DNA from: Phallusia fumigata
Taxonomy: Eukaryota > Chordata > Ascidiacea > Phlebobranchia > Ascidiidae
Assembly: GCA_008931825.1 (NCBI GenBank)
Contig: QXVZ01029004.1
Location: forward strand, 1 to 26,552
Direction of reading: 5' to 3'
Length of the DNA: 26,552 nucleotides
Made by a program: the position numbers and the translations under genes. Numbering within the stretch: the stretch's first letter is position 1; the number at the start of each line of letters is the position of its first letter. The notes beneath the pieces were generated by a model. The model had not been told where the DNA came from and did not search any database. It worked only from the letters and a program-made list of their open reading frames with translations. Shown piece by piece: positions 1-9,200 of this stretch.

Positions 1-1175
1 ATGAGATTCCAAGCACATTTGTTCATAATCATACATCTGTGACAAGTCCTCCAAACCATGTTAACAAGCCAGTTCCTAACTCAGCCATAAACAAAAACAT
101 CCCCCCACTCGAACAATCAGATTTTACAAATTTGAACTCATTAAAAGGTAGCTATCATGAATCTATTGTGGTTGATAACAAGCCTAATGCAAATATAGAC
201 AGTCTCACACAAAAAGATGAGGTTGAGCAAACCAATGGCGTTGAGGCAAATGTTTCTGACACTTTGAATGAATGTCAAAGCTCATCTGACAGTGAATATG
301 AAGAATCGCAACCAAGTTTTAAGAGCTCACCTGAGCAAACAGACCTGACAGTTAAAGAAACAAATAATTGGAACAAATCATCGGATGAAATTACTTTAGA
401 ACACTGTACAACTGATCAAAATGATGAAAATGACTCTCACTTGGTCAAAACCAATTCTTCAAGTACAGAACTATCTGAGAAATTTTATTCCTCCAATGAT
501 TTGTTAGAAGTAGCAATGAAAGATGCTGATACTGCTGAAACAGATAAAACTGACAATACAGCTGAGATGAAACCCATAAAAACATCAGATGAAGAATCTC
601 AAAGTGTTTTGCCTTGTGCAGCTAATGAAATACCCGAAGATTCAAGTAGCAAGAACTGTATGAAAGCAGAATCCATCCAGGAAAGTGATGGTTCTGTAAT
701 GTTTAAACAGAATAGTGAGTCTGATGGTGAAGATGACTTTGCAGATTTTGCTAGCTTTGATGTTTCATCAAGTACAGCAACAGCAAACAAAGGTACAACT
801 GTTGATCCAGATGAAAATGCCTTTGCAACATTTTCATCACCTCAATCTTTAGAACGCACGGTGCAGAACAGTGACAATCCAACTCGTGAATTCACAGCAT
901 TTGAAAATCAGGAATTTCCAAGTGCAAGTGAAGCGCCATCAGAAAATGGTGGCTTTGCAGAGTTTTCTGCATCAGCATTTTCACAATCAGCTGCCACAAC
1001 TTTTGAGGCATTCAATTCAACACAAAAGGATGAAGACAGTGATTTTGATGACTTCGAAAATTTTCAAACTAATACTGCACAGTCTAATAATGCTGATGAC
1101 GACTTTGGAGATTTCAGTACTTCAACAAAACCTGACACTTCAACTTTTCAACAAACAAGCTTTCAAGCACTCCAT
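1..1175 (+). CDS. AFTPH: Aftiphilin-like large acidic exon with Phe-based sorting motifs
   Basis: The frame is open from position 3 with no stop before the donor, so the exon continues left of the window or starts at its very edge. No initiation codon can be chosen; position 39 is a GTG inside the frame. The exon ends at 1175, where GTATTT follows a codon for His; reading on gives four residues and then a stop, as expected of an intron. The encoded region is low-complexity and acidic, probably disordered. Clustered motifs near its end include DFADFASFD (732-761), FATF (about 819-833), FTAF (about 890-905), FAEF (about 953-966), FEAF (about 1001-1014), DFDDFENF (1041-1064) and DDDFGDF (1095-1115). 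Such acidic Phe motifs are the usual ligands of adaptor appendage (ear) domains. The part from 924 on is repeated at 2384-2635. Confidence 0.8.
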
Positions 1176-4100
1176 GTATTTATCAGATAAGATTCTACTT
1201 ATAGGTTAACTGTAGATATAACCTTTGCCTAATTGCAGCAAATAAAAATCAAATGTTGTGAATATGCAATCAGTAAATAATGCTACTTTCTTTACTTTTT
1301 TAGGAACATCCTTCAGTGGATTTTGGAAAGTGGTTTTCATTTTCAACACCTGGCATAATTGAGAATGAAATACCTCCAATTTATCATCAAGTGGAAGATG
1401 ATTTGCTGGAAATTTTCAGTTCGGAAAGCATTATGCACAACACAGAATCTGGGCAAAAATTGTCTCATAGGTACAAAAGATTTTTTTGTTTTTCATTTAT
1501 TTTAAATTTTTGGATTACAAAACAATTCACAATTTTGAACTTGCTTCCATATTTTATGAATTACTTATTTTTTGTCTGCAACCAAGTGAATCTATTAGTT
1601 TTGGTAAATTTTGTTGCTAGAGCTTCATATCTTTGGGATTTGCTGGAGGACATTGACAATGCAATAGCCTTAAGGTTTATTTGGAACAATTCCAGTCACC
1701 ACCAGCACCTACTTGCATCACTTGGAATAAAAACCCAAAACATTGTAAGTGTTATTCGCTCTTAGTCATTTACCCCAGCTACTTGGGCAAAACGTGATTA
1801 CTGTTGAATACTCACATCTTCAAATGTGTTTTACTGGTTGATCACATCGTGAAAAACCCTTCCTGTAAAAATTTGAAAAAATTATAATTTCCCTGTCTTT
1901 ACTGAGTGTTGTGGTAATCACTTTGTCTCTTCATTAGTTACAAAAAGCATGGTGTGTTAGTTAAAAACTGTGTGTATGCATGTGCCTGGGTGTGCTGTAT
2001 GTGTGATTGAAAATTCTAAAATGGTGCTAGCAGTCACAATGCCTTTCTGCAGCTCTTTGGACGAACAAGCAAACCCTACTATGTGCCAAACTACTATGCA
2101 GCTGGCCTGGTAAGTTGTTGCAAGTTTTATGACATAAATTTGCACAAAAATTTTATAGCTTTGCTTTAAATTACCACATACTTCGTATGTGAATGTTTTA
2201 AACCCTTTGCATGTGTCAATGATGTAATAAGTAGTACTGTATGTTGCTGTTAATGTTATTTGTTTTTTGTAGGGAATGTTGGAACCAGGAAAAGAAATTA
2301 TTAAACCTATGTCAGCAGCAGAAAAAATAACAGCGATCTCACCCAAAGAAAAAAATATGCCAGTTGTAAGTAGTACAAACTGNGCAAGTGAAGCGCCATC
2401 AGAAAATGGTGGCTTTGCAGAGTTTTCTGCATCAGCATTTTCACAATCAGCTGCCACAACTTTTGAGGCATTCAATTCAACACAAAAGGATGAAGACAGT
2501 GATTTTGATGACTTCGAAAATTTTCAGACTAATACTGCACAGTCTAATAATGCTGATGACGATTTTGGAGATTTCAGCACTTCAACAAAACCTGACACTT
2601 CAACCTTCCAACAAACAAGCTTTCAAGCACTCCATGTATTTATCAGATAAGATTCTACTTATAGGTTAACTGTAGATATAGCCTTTGCCTAATTGCAGCA
2701 AATAAAAATCAAATGTGGTGAATATGCAATCAGTAAATAATGCTACTTTCTTTACTTTTTTAGCAACATCCTTCAGTGGATTTTGGAAAGTGGTTTTCAT
2801 TTTCAACACCTGGCATAATTGAGGATGAAATATCTCCAATTTATCATCAAGTGGAAGATGATTTGCTGGAAATTTTCAGTTCTGAAAGCATTTCTAACAC
2901 AGAATCTGGGCAAAAACTGTCTCATAGGTACAAAAGATTTTTTTGTTTTTCATTTATTTTAAATTTTTGCATTACAAAACAATTTACAATTTTGAACTTG
3001 CTCCCATATTTTATGAATTACTTATTTTTTGTCTGCAACCAAGTGAATTAGTTTTGGTAAAATTTGTTGCTAGAGCTTCATATCTTTGGGATTTGCTGGA
3101 GGACATTGACAATGCAATAGCCTTAAGGTTTATTTGGAACAATTCCAGTCACCACCAGCACCTACTTGCATCACTTGGAATAAAAACCCAAAACATTGTA
3201 AGTGGTATTCGCTGTTAGTATTTACCCCAGCTACTTGGACAAAAAGTGATTACCTTTGAATACTCAAATCTTCAAATGTGTTTTTCTGTTTTATCACATC
3301 CTGAAAAACACTTCCAGTAAAAATTTGAATAGGTTATAATTTCCCTATCTTTACTGTGTGTTGGATAATCACTTTGTCTCTTCATTAGTTACAAAAAGCA
3401 TGGTGTGTTAGTTAAAAACTGTGTGTATGCATGTGCCTGGGTGTGCTGTATGTGTGATTGGAAATTCTAAAATGGTGCAGTCACAATGCCTCTCTGCAGC
3501 TCTTTGGACGAACAAGCAAACCCTACTATGTGCCAAACTACTATGCAGCTGGCCTGGTAAGTTGTTGCAAGTTTTATGACATAAATTTGCACAAAAATTT
3601 TATAGCTTTGCTTTAAATTACCACATACTTCGTATGTGAATGTTTTAAACCCTTTGCATGTGTCAATGATCTAATAAGTAGTACTGTATGTTGCTCTTGA
3701 TGTTATTTGTTTTTTGTAGGGAATGTTGGAACCAGGAAAAGAAATTATTAAACCTATGTCAGCAGCAGAAAAAATAACAGCGATCTCACCCAAAGAAAAA
3801 AATATGCCAGTTGTAAGTAGTACAAACTGACCAGATTAAATTGGTAATTAAACACAAAATTTACATATTGTTCTATTTGTTTAAAGGATGAAAAAGCATG
3901 GTCGGTTGAAACAGGTATTTATTCTTCTTCATTCATTCTGCCAGGGCAAAACATTTTCCGGTAGAATACTAGAGGAAATAGCACTAGATGATACATCATA
4001 GCTCATTTTGTCATGGATACAATTCTGTGTCAATGATTTGTTGAACCATGGCAACTGTCCATGAAAAGAAATTATATTCATCACTGACTTTGTATCATAC

Positions 4101-5175
4101 AGGAAGTTTTAGGTGTAAATGTTTATCAAATGTATAACATTTATAAATGTAGCCTGTTGAGTTGCTTTAAATAACTGCAAATCCAGTTAATGTAAAATTA
4201 GTCTTATGTAACATTTCTGTAGGTAGGTTAGCATTTTAAAACCGCCCTGTTAGTGTTTCAGATTCTTCTCCCAGACAAGCCAACTGCTTTTCTATTTTGA
4301 TTTTATTTAACTTTACTCTTTCTCTTGCATGTGCAACGATAGAACCTAACGGTGTAGTGAATGGTGCTCATGCATGCAGTGAAGGGCACCAGAGTGTGGG
4401 AGCCATCGCCAATGGCAACACAGCTACTGGCATAATCGATGCCAGTAGTCTTAACCTTGATATGCTTAACAGTATTGTTAAGAGCCAAAACTCAGCTACC
4501 TCAAAATCAGGTAGAATTGAGATTTTTGAAGTTGTGCTGTTTGCATTCATTGGTTTATGTCATTTCAATAATATTTAGTACAATTTTGTGGACATGATAT
4601 CACAAAGAAGATAAAACGTTTTCAGTGGTACAGAGATTGTTTTTTTTTGGGGGGGGGAAGGGAATTACATTAGACAATAATGCAATTAACATCCTTTATG
4701 CTAAAGTTATATTATCTTGGATTTGAGTCTCTTCTTCTGACAGCCAAGTTGAGGGGAGTTCATAAGTGACAGCATTTTTGGACAATTTGGCAAACTTTTG
4801 TATCAACTTTAACTCTCTTAGCATGGGTTTACTGATGAAAAAGTTTGGTTGAAATTTTGTTTGTTTGTGGATCTACTAAAGTTTATATTTTTCACTTCTT
4901 TTTTCTCACATGTAGAGCAAGATAAAATTGATCCAGAGTTGCTGGAGCTAGCCATGGAGGTTACACCTGACCAGGCTTTAACGAAAAAGGCTGATCCTCT
5001 ATCGAAGATCCTGGCGACACTGGGTGTATCTTCAACTAGCAAGAAGTCTCAGGACAGTGATGAAGACCTGAGTGAGGAGGCTAAGAAGGTTTTGAAAAAA
5101 CTTCCAGAACTTTCATTTATGAGGTCAAAAGTCTTGATGTTTCCTGTTGGCCAGTCTTCAACTATCCACCACTAA
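1..5175 (+). CDS. AFTPH: Aftiphilin-like clathrin/AP accessory protein, 5'-partial, spliced
   Basis: Aftiphilin acts in clathrin-mediated trafficking at the trans-Golgi network and endosomes, binding clathrin and the AP-1/AP-2 appendages. After removing the duplicated contig end, the reading frame is 3-1175, 1304-1470, 1621-1744, 2053-2109, 2273-2365, 3887-3914, 4343-4510 and 4916-5175. That is 2070 nt, or 689 residues plus TAA. Every junction has GT..AG borders and the phases match (0, 2, 0, 0, 0, 1, 1). The first ~390 residues are Ser/Asp/Glu-rich with repeated DF and FxxF motifs. The C-terminal half carries WFSF (a WxxF motif), an LWDLLEDID block, a HLLASLGIKTQNI block, VPNYYAAGLGMLEP and SAAEKI, matching what I remember of the aftiphilin clathrin-binding domain. 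The terminal LSFMRSKVLMFP block also fits. The start lies outside the window. Family assignment is from remembered conservation, not a search. CpG is scarce throughout, unlike the second gene. Confidence 0.85.
1304..2365 (+). CDS. AFTPH: Aftiphilin-like exons 2-5, left-contig copy
   Basis: Four exons encode the conserved clathrin/AP-binding core: 1304-1470 (acceptor TTTTTAG, donor GTACAA), 1621-1744 (acceptor GTTGCTAG, donor GTAAGT), 2053-2109 (acceptor TTTCTGCAG, donor GTAAGT) and 2273-2365 (acceptor TTTTTTGTAG, donor GTAAGT). Exon 2 supplies DFGKWFSF and the acidic DDLLEIFSSES segment. Exon 3 supplies the LWDLLEDID and LASLGIKTQNI blocks, exon 4 LFGRTSKPYYVPNYYAAGL, and exon 5 GMLEPGKEIIKPMSAAEKI. 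Exon 2 ends in phase 2 and exon 3 begins with the one base needed, giving Arg. The intron after exon 5 is cut at 2382 by a single N. This is most likely one allele of the exons listed at 2384-3812, not a second functional set. Confidence 0.8.
2383..2383. other. Single-N contig join 1
   Basis: One ambiguous base joins intron sequence (17 bases into the intron after exon 5) directly to the middle of a copy of exon 1. The frame reading across it is meaningless. It marks a join of two overlapping contigs, not a real base. Confidence 0.9.
2384..3812 (+). CDS. AFTPH: Aftiphilin-like exons 1(part)-5, right-contig copy
   Basis: This is a second copy of the same exon block: 2384-2635 (exon 1 without its 5' part and without an acceptor, starting directly after the N), 2764-2927, 3074-3197, 3500-3556 and 3720-3812. 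All splice sites and phases equal those of the left copy. Coding differences are few: the exon 2 first codon is Gln instead of Glu, Asn>Asp and Pro>Ser in the following segment, and a one-codon-shorter stretch where IMHNTE reads ISNTE. This copy is physically continuous with exons 6-8, so it is the right allele to use for the 3' end. Because its first exon begins in mid-exon with no splice acceptor, it cannot be an independent gene copy as assembled. Confidence 0.8.
3887..5175 (+). CDS. AFTPH: Aftiphilin-like exons 6-8 and stop codon
   Basis: Exon 6 (3887-3914) is a 28-nt micro-exon encoding DEKAWSVET, bounded by TTTAAAG and GTATTT. Exon 7 (4343-4510) encodes a Gly/Ala/Asn-rich linker that ends in SLNLDMLNSIVKSQN. 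Exon 8 (4916-5175) encodes DPELLELAMEVTPDQ, a Ser-rich acidic stretch (SQDSDEDLSEEAKK), the conserved-looking LPELSFMRSKVLMFP and a short tail before TAA at 5173-5175. Split codons join correctly as Glu at both phase-1 junctions. The LLELAME segment resembles, imperfectly, a clathrin-box type leucine motif; that is inference. Exon 6 is the least certain piece because it is so short, but without it exon 5 (phase 0) would not fit exon 7 (which needs a leading base). Confidence 0.75.
4640..4657 (+). repeat. T9-G9 homopolymer pair in aftiphilin-like intron 7
   Basis: Nine T followed by nine G between exons 7 and 8. It is a slippage-prone site where length is often misread in assemblies. No function is implied. 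Confidence 0.8.
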
Positions 5176-6250
5176 TAAGGTAGATCGATGTGTCCCAAAA
5201 ACTAGCCCAAGCCATCTGGTTTTAATCTCTTCAGTATTATTTAGTTGGAACAAATGATATCTTAATAATTATTTGCTTACTGGTGTGGAGTTGTATTTGG
5301 ACTCGTAATGTTCCAGTTAGAAAACTTTGCACATTTACCGCTAAGTTAAAAAAAACCTTCTTTCATTGTCTTTAGTTGTGTTGTTTTACATTCGCCAAGT
5401 GAGGTGACAAAATCCTGACATTTTCAAAATTAATTTCTGTATCTGCACAAGCTTCCATTGACTTTGCCATGCAAAAGGTACATCGGTAAAAACAAAGCTA
5501 GGATGTGTTTTTACACCTTCAAGCATTTTTGGTAAATGTGTCCTGCCCAGTTGCTGTTTGCTTCCAATTTGTTGGTTATGGGATGCTTGAGATACAGCTT
5601 GTTAAATATATGTTATTCATATAACAAGACAATGTACTTGTACAAGCTGACCACACAAGTAAAAATCTCTAACATAAGGAACAGATTTGCCGATGTAAGT
5701 TAGTAGCTTAGGACTCGTTTTAATAGCACAAAGATATATGTTTTACTGGCAGTTTGATATATGTGACTTTTATACTTGTAGTTCACTATTAAGGTCAAGA
5801 CCAACTTGTTCTCTCTGAACTTGTGTTTACTTTTCGTGTGTACGATCTTTTCATTGTGGTACCGTGTAACTTATTCACTTTATATCCTCTTAGTTAAGTA
5901 GTTTTTATACATCTACAAATGTACCAACGTAGTAGCGCCTTTTTCTCTTTGATACGCAGAAACCCCCTTTTATCTTACGTTATGTATGTTGATCGGCCGC
6001 TACGTGTCTTTTACCGCACCCTGGACAAACTAATGTGCAATTGTAACCTGTTGACGTGACCACTGTGGCGGAAAAGGGAATGTAAATGTGGGCGTTTAGC
6101 GCATATGACGAGTTTCTATCGTCCGGTGGGTGGCGCTGTATTCAAATAAAATTGTCGTTTCTTGTTCTGCCAAGACTGCTGAATGCAAACGACCCTATTT
6201 GTAAAATATTACTTACCGTTTCTACCAATAAAGTAGGGTTATTTGCTTCT
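5176..6250 (+). other. AFTPH: Probable 3' UTR of the aftiphilin-like gene and downstream flank
   Basis: There is no open frame of note after the stop at 5175. The first canonical AATAAA I see downstream is at 6145-6150, with a second at 6227-6232, giving a possible 3' UTR of roughly 1 kb. CpG is still scarce to about 5.8 kb and then rises sharply, so the transcript could end earlier with a non-canonical signal. The 3' end is inferred, not shown. Confidence 0.4.
6145..6150 (+). terminator. Candidate polyadenylation signal AATAAA
   Basis: A canonical AATAAA hexamer followed within about 10-25 bases by T/G-rich sequence (TTGTCGTTTCTTGTT). It is the first such hexamer after the aftiphilin-like stop codon. 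A second AATAAA at 6227-6232 is an alternative. The hexamer is common by chance in AT-rich DNA. Confidence 0.35.
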
Positions 6251-9200
6251 CTTTAACCGGTCCTTAATATATTTCGAGTCCAAATTTTCGCACACGTACT
6301 TTGCAACCATTAGCACTTGGTCTATTTTGTATTTGTCTCCGCTGAAAGGCGCTATAAACTTACCAAGAACCTTGTCCACTACTGCTATAGTGTTTTACAC
6401 ATTGAGCTTTAGGTGGCGGCAATGAGGAAATTTTTTGCGACTTCGTCAAAACTTACATTCCCGCTTGGCCGCTCTTTCTGTGCATTGGTATTGAAAAAGT
6501 AAAATGCTTGGTTCACTGTACGGGTATGCTGTTGGTAAAATTGCACCACGTTGACCCATCGCCTTTTTCAACGCTGCTGCTACTTAGTAGTGGCGAATTT
6601 ACAAGACGAATAGGATTACGCTCTTATTCTGCTTAAAACTGGTATTTTCGGTGTCGGTTTTACGGTGATATTACTAGCGTTGTTTGCGCAACTTTCTTGA
6701 CAATAATAAATCGTTTATCCTCAAAAACTTGCTTGCTTGCAGGATAGTTTTTAGCGTCGCACGCGATTTAGTGGCTAAATCAGTTTCGCGTGGGCAATTG
6801 CTGTGTTCGATGAAAACATGGAAGTCAACACAGCGGGTTGTGGCTTGTTTGACGAAGTCAGGATAATCCTCGAACCATCACAGGCGAATTTACAAAGTTG
6901 CATTTTAAACGGAAAGTGCGATGAACGAAGGTAAACTCGAAACCGCCAGACGGCTTGACGTGCAAGGTTGCGGCTGTTTCTTTGCGCGGGGGTGAGGAGA
7001 AATGGATTTCTGTTTAAAATTCACACGGTCAGTTTATTTCAAACACAAATGTTAGACTGTTATGAAAACTCGTTCGCCCCTTCAGCTATATTTGGTAGTT
7101 CACTGACCTGAACCAATCGCCGCTAAACGGTAAACAAACAAGAAAAGTTGCTTTTTAAACAATTTCCATTGACCCAAAACAACACTTGGCCCTAGGAGAA
7201 AATTCGAATTCAAATGTGCTTTACCTTGCAGTGAAGTTGGGTGGTGGAGAAAGAAACTTCTAAAATCTACCAAATTGCTGCAAACGTGCAGCGCATGGTT
7301 TTCTAAGCGATATATAATAGTGTTGGTGAGCTAAGGAACGTCCGGATCATGTTGCGAAATGCAGGCACGGAGCGGATAATTGCTACACGTGAACACATAT
7401 AAAGTGAAATTGAAGAGAAATTGTCCCAGATAAACAAAGCTTAGCATTCGGTAACGACAGCCCACGTTTTCAAAGCATCAATTTTTTAATATGCGCAAGG
7501 TTAAGTCAATGGCCCTAGGTCCAACTGTTCTCAGATCACAAACGTAACCCACCAGGCAACAAACATCGTGCGAAAGAACCCTTCGCAGTTTTCTCGCTAA
7601 AAATTTGAATACTTGCGCAACGCGTAAATTCCCAACGGAGCCCAATGAACATTCAGGACCCAATCGGACAAGCTGAACAACACCGTCCCGTCCACTTTAC
7701 ATAGTAGATCGCTGATGCTGACCTTAACAGACAGAACGCCAGGAACCAACTGTCACGCGCCAACACCGCAATCCGCTCACGCGTCTGGCTAATCCGAGCG
7801 TTCATATTCGAAATGTCATATTTGTTTTCGCAAACACAATTTTACTTGCAAAATCATTTTGCGCGTGGAAAAAACATTTTTACAAGGCTTTTATCTTTCA
7901 CTTTACCTTCGTGCGCTTGTTGTGCATCAAGGAAAAACACGCAGTGATCGCGCGTTTCACCTTTACCGGGTCACGAACTTTATTCCCGGGTGCGGGGTGA
8001 GAATTGGAGGAAATACGTCGGTGGCAAAATGTACAAGTCTCCGTTGAACTCCTGAGGACCCAGGGGTCAATTAAAATACAGAACTTGCTTGCGTGACTTG
8101 GCCCGTTATCTCGCATCTCATCAATTGCTTTCGGATCGTAAGTTCGCCGTCGTTTTATCACAGATCGGACAACGACATTTAATTGCCGACGTGGTTTGCT
8201 GAAGGTCTTCTCCTGGGTGCTACGCGATTTAGTGGCATCATTTGTGATCACCACGCGTCCTTGACGCGATTTAATCGGAAAATTAGCTTTAGAGGAGTTG
8301 CTCTCGATCACATGAGTGTGATTTGATCAAACAACTTGGGCTGCTGTTACGTAAGTCCGAGTGTTTGGAAACAAACTCAGGTCCAACCATTTTATGGCTG
8401 GGCAAGGAACAAATGTCTTCGTTAAATAATTCACCATGTTGCTAGTTTATCTGTTACGATATATAGGTGGGGCAAACATGACATAGGACTGTGAAACAGA
8501 TGTAGGCAAGTGAATCCGTTAGAAACTAGACAAAGATTAATTACGATGTGGATTGACTCAGTACTGATAACACGAGATAAGTCCTTGCACAAAAATATGA
8601 AACGTGAATGTAGGTTACAAGGAACACGATAACAGAGTCCAATGAAAGACATCTACGTAATTGTGCAATGCATTTTATTGTATAAACCATAATCCAGAGA
8701 GCGTTGCGCAGAAGTTGAAGTTCCGGTAATTCAAAATTGTCAACATGCTCCGGGGATAGATTAAACTCGAGGTTAATGCGGAGATTCCGCTACCGATAAA
8801 CGTTACATGAACAATAAACATCAACAACAAATATCGCCCCCTCAAAAGCCCCAAACAGCGTTATATGGTGTTGTGTGAACTCTTCTTCAATCTGAAAATT
8901 TCTGCTAAAAAGGACACATCGGGCTTAAACTGAATTTTGTCGAATTTAATTTTGTTGCTGTTTATACAAAACAGCTTCTCCCTGTTTGCATTGTGATCTT
9001 TCCAAATTTTTGGCTGCTGAACAGAATTACTGTCCAAAATACGTAAGCAAGGTAAGTTTCAAGGCGCACTCGCCCAATGGAAAAGGAAAATTAAATATTG
9101 CCGTGTCCAGGATAGTACAAGATTCCATTTGCCAAACGCAACCACACAAGTGCATTTATAACGAAGTCAAAAATGTGACAACCACAAGACATCAATTCTA

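Larger units (their letters stand above)
924..3829 (+). repeat. Direct duplication 924-2382 / 2384-3829 (unmerged contig overlap)
   Basis: The last 1459 bases before the N at 2383 match the first 1446 bases after it, through both exons and introns. Differences are scattered substitutions and short indels (for example an extra CTAG near 2028, an extra TCTA near 1590, and the codon-sized indel in exon 2). The left copy ends at the N and the right copy starts at the N, so the duplicated unit is exactly contig end against contig start. This is the signature of two allelic contigs not collapsed by the assembler. A true tandem duplication is possible but unlikely. Confidence 0.9.

Noticed and set aside
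2276..2650. Continuous open frame reading through the N at 2383
   Set aside because: It fuses exon 5 plus intron to a copy of exon 1 across a contig join; the fusion is an artefact.
7898..8311. 137-codon open frame on the minus strand
   Set aside because: It opens from a GTG, has no recognisable domain, and one frame of this length is roughly what chance gives in 26 kb read in six frames.
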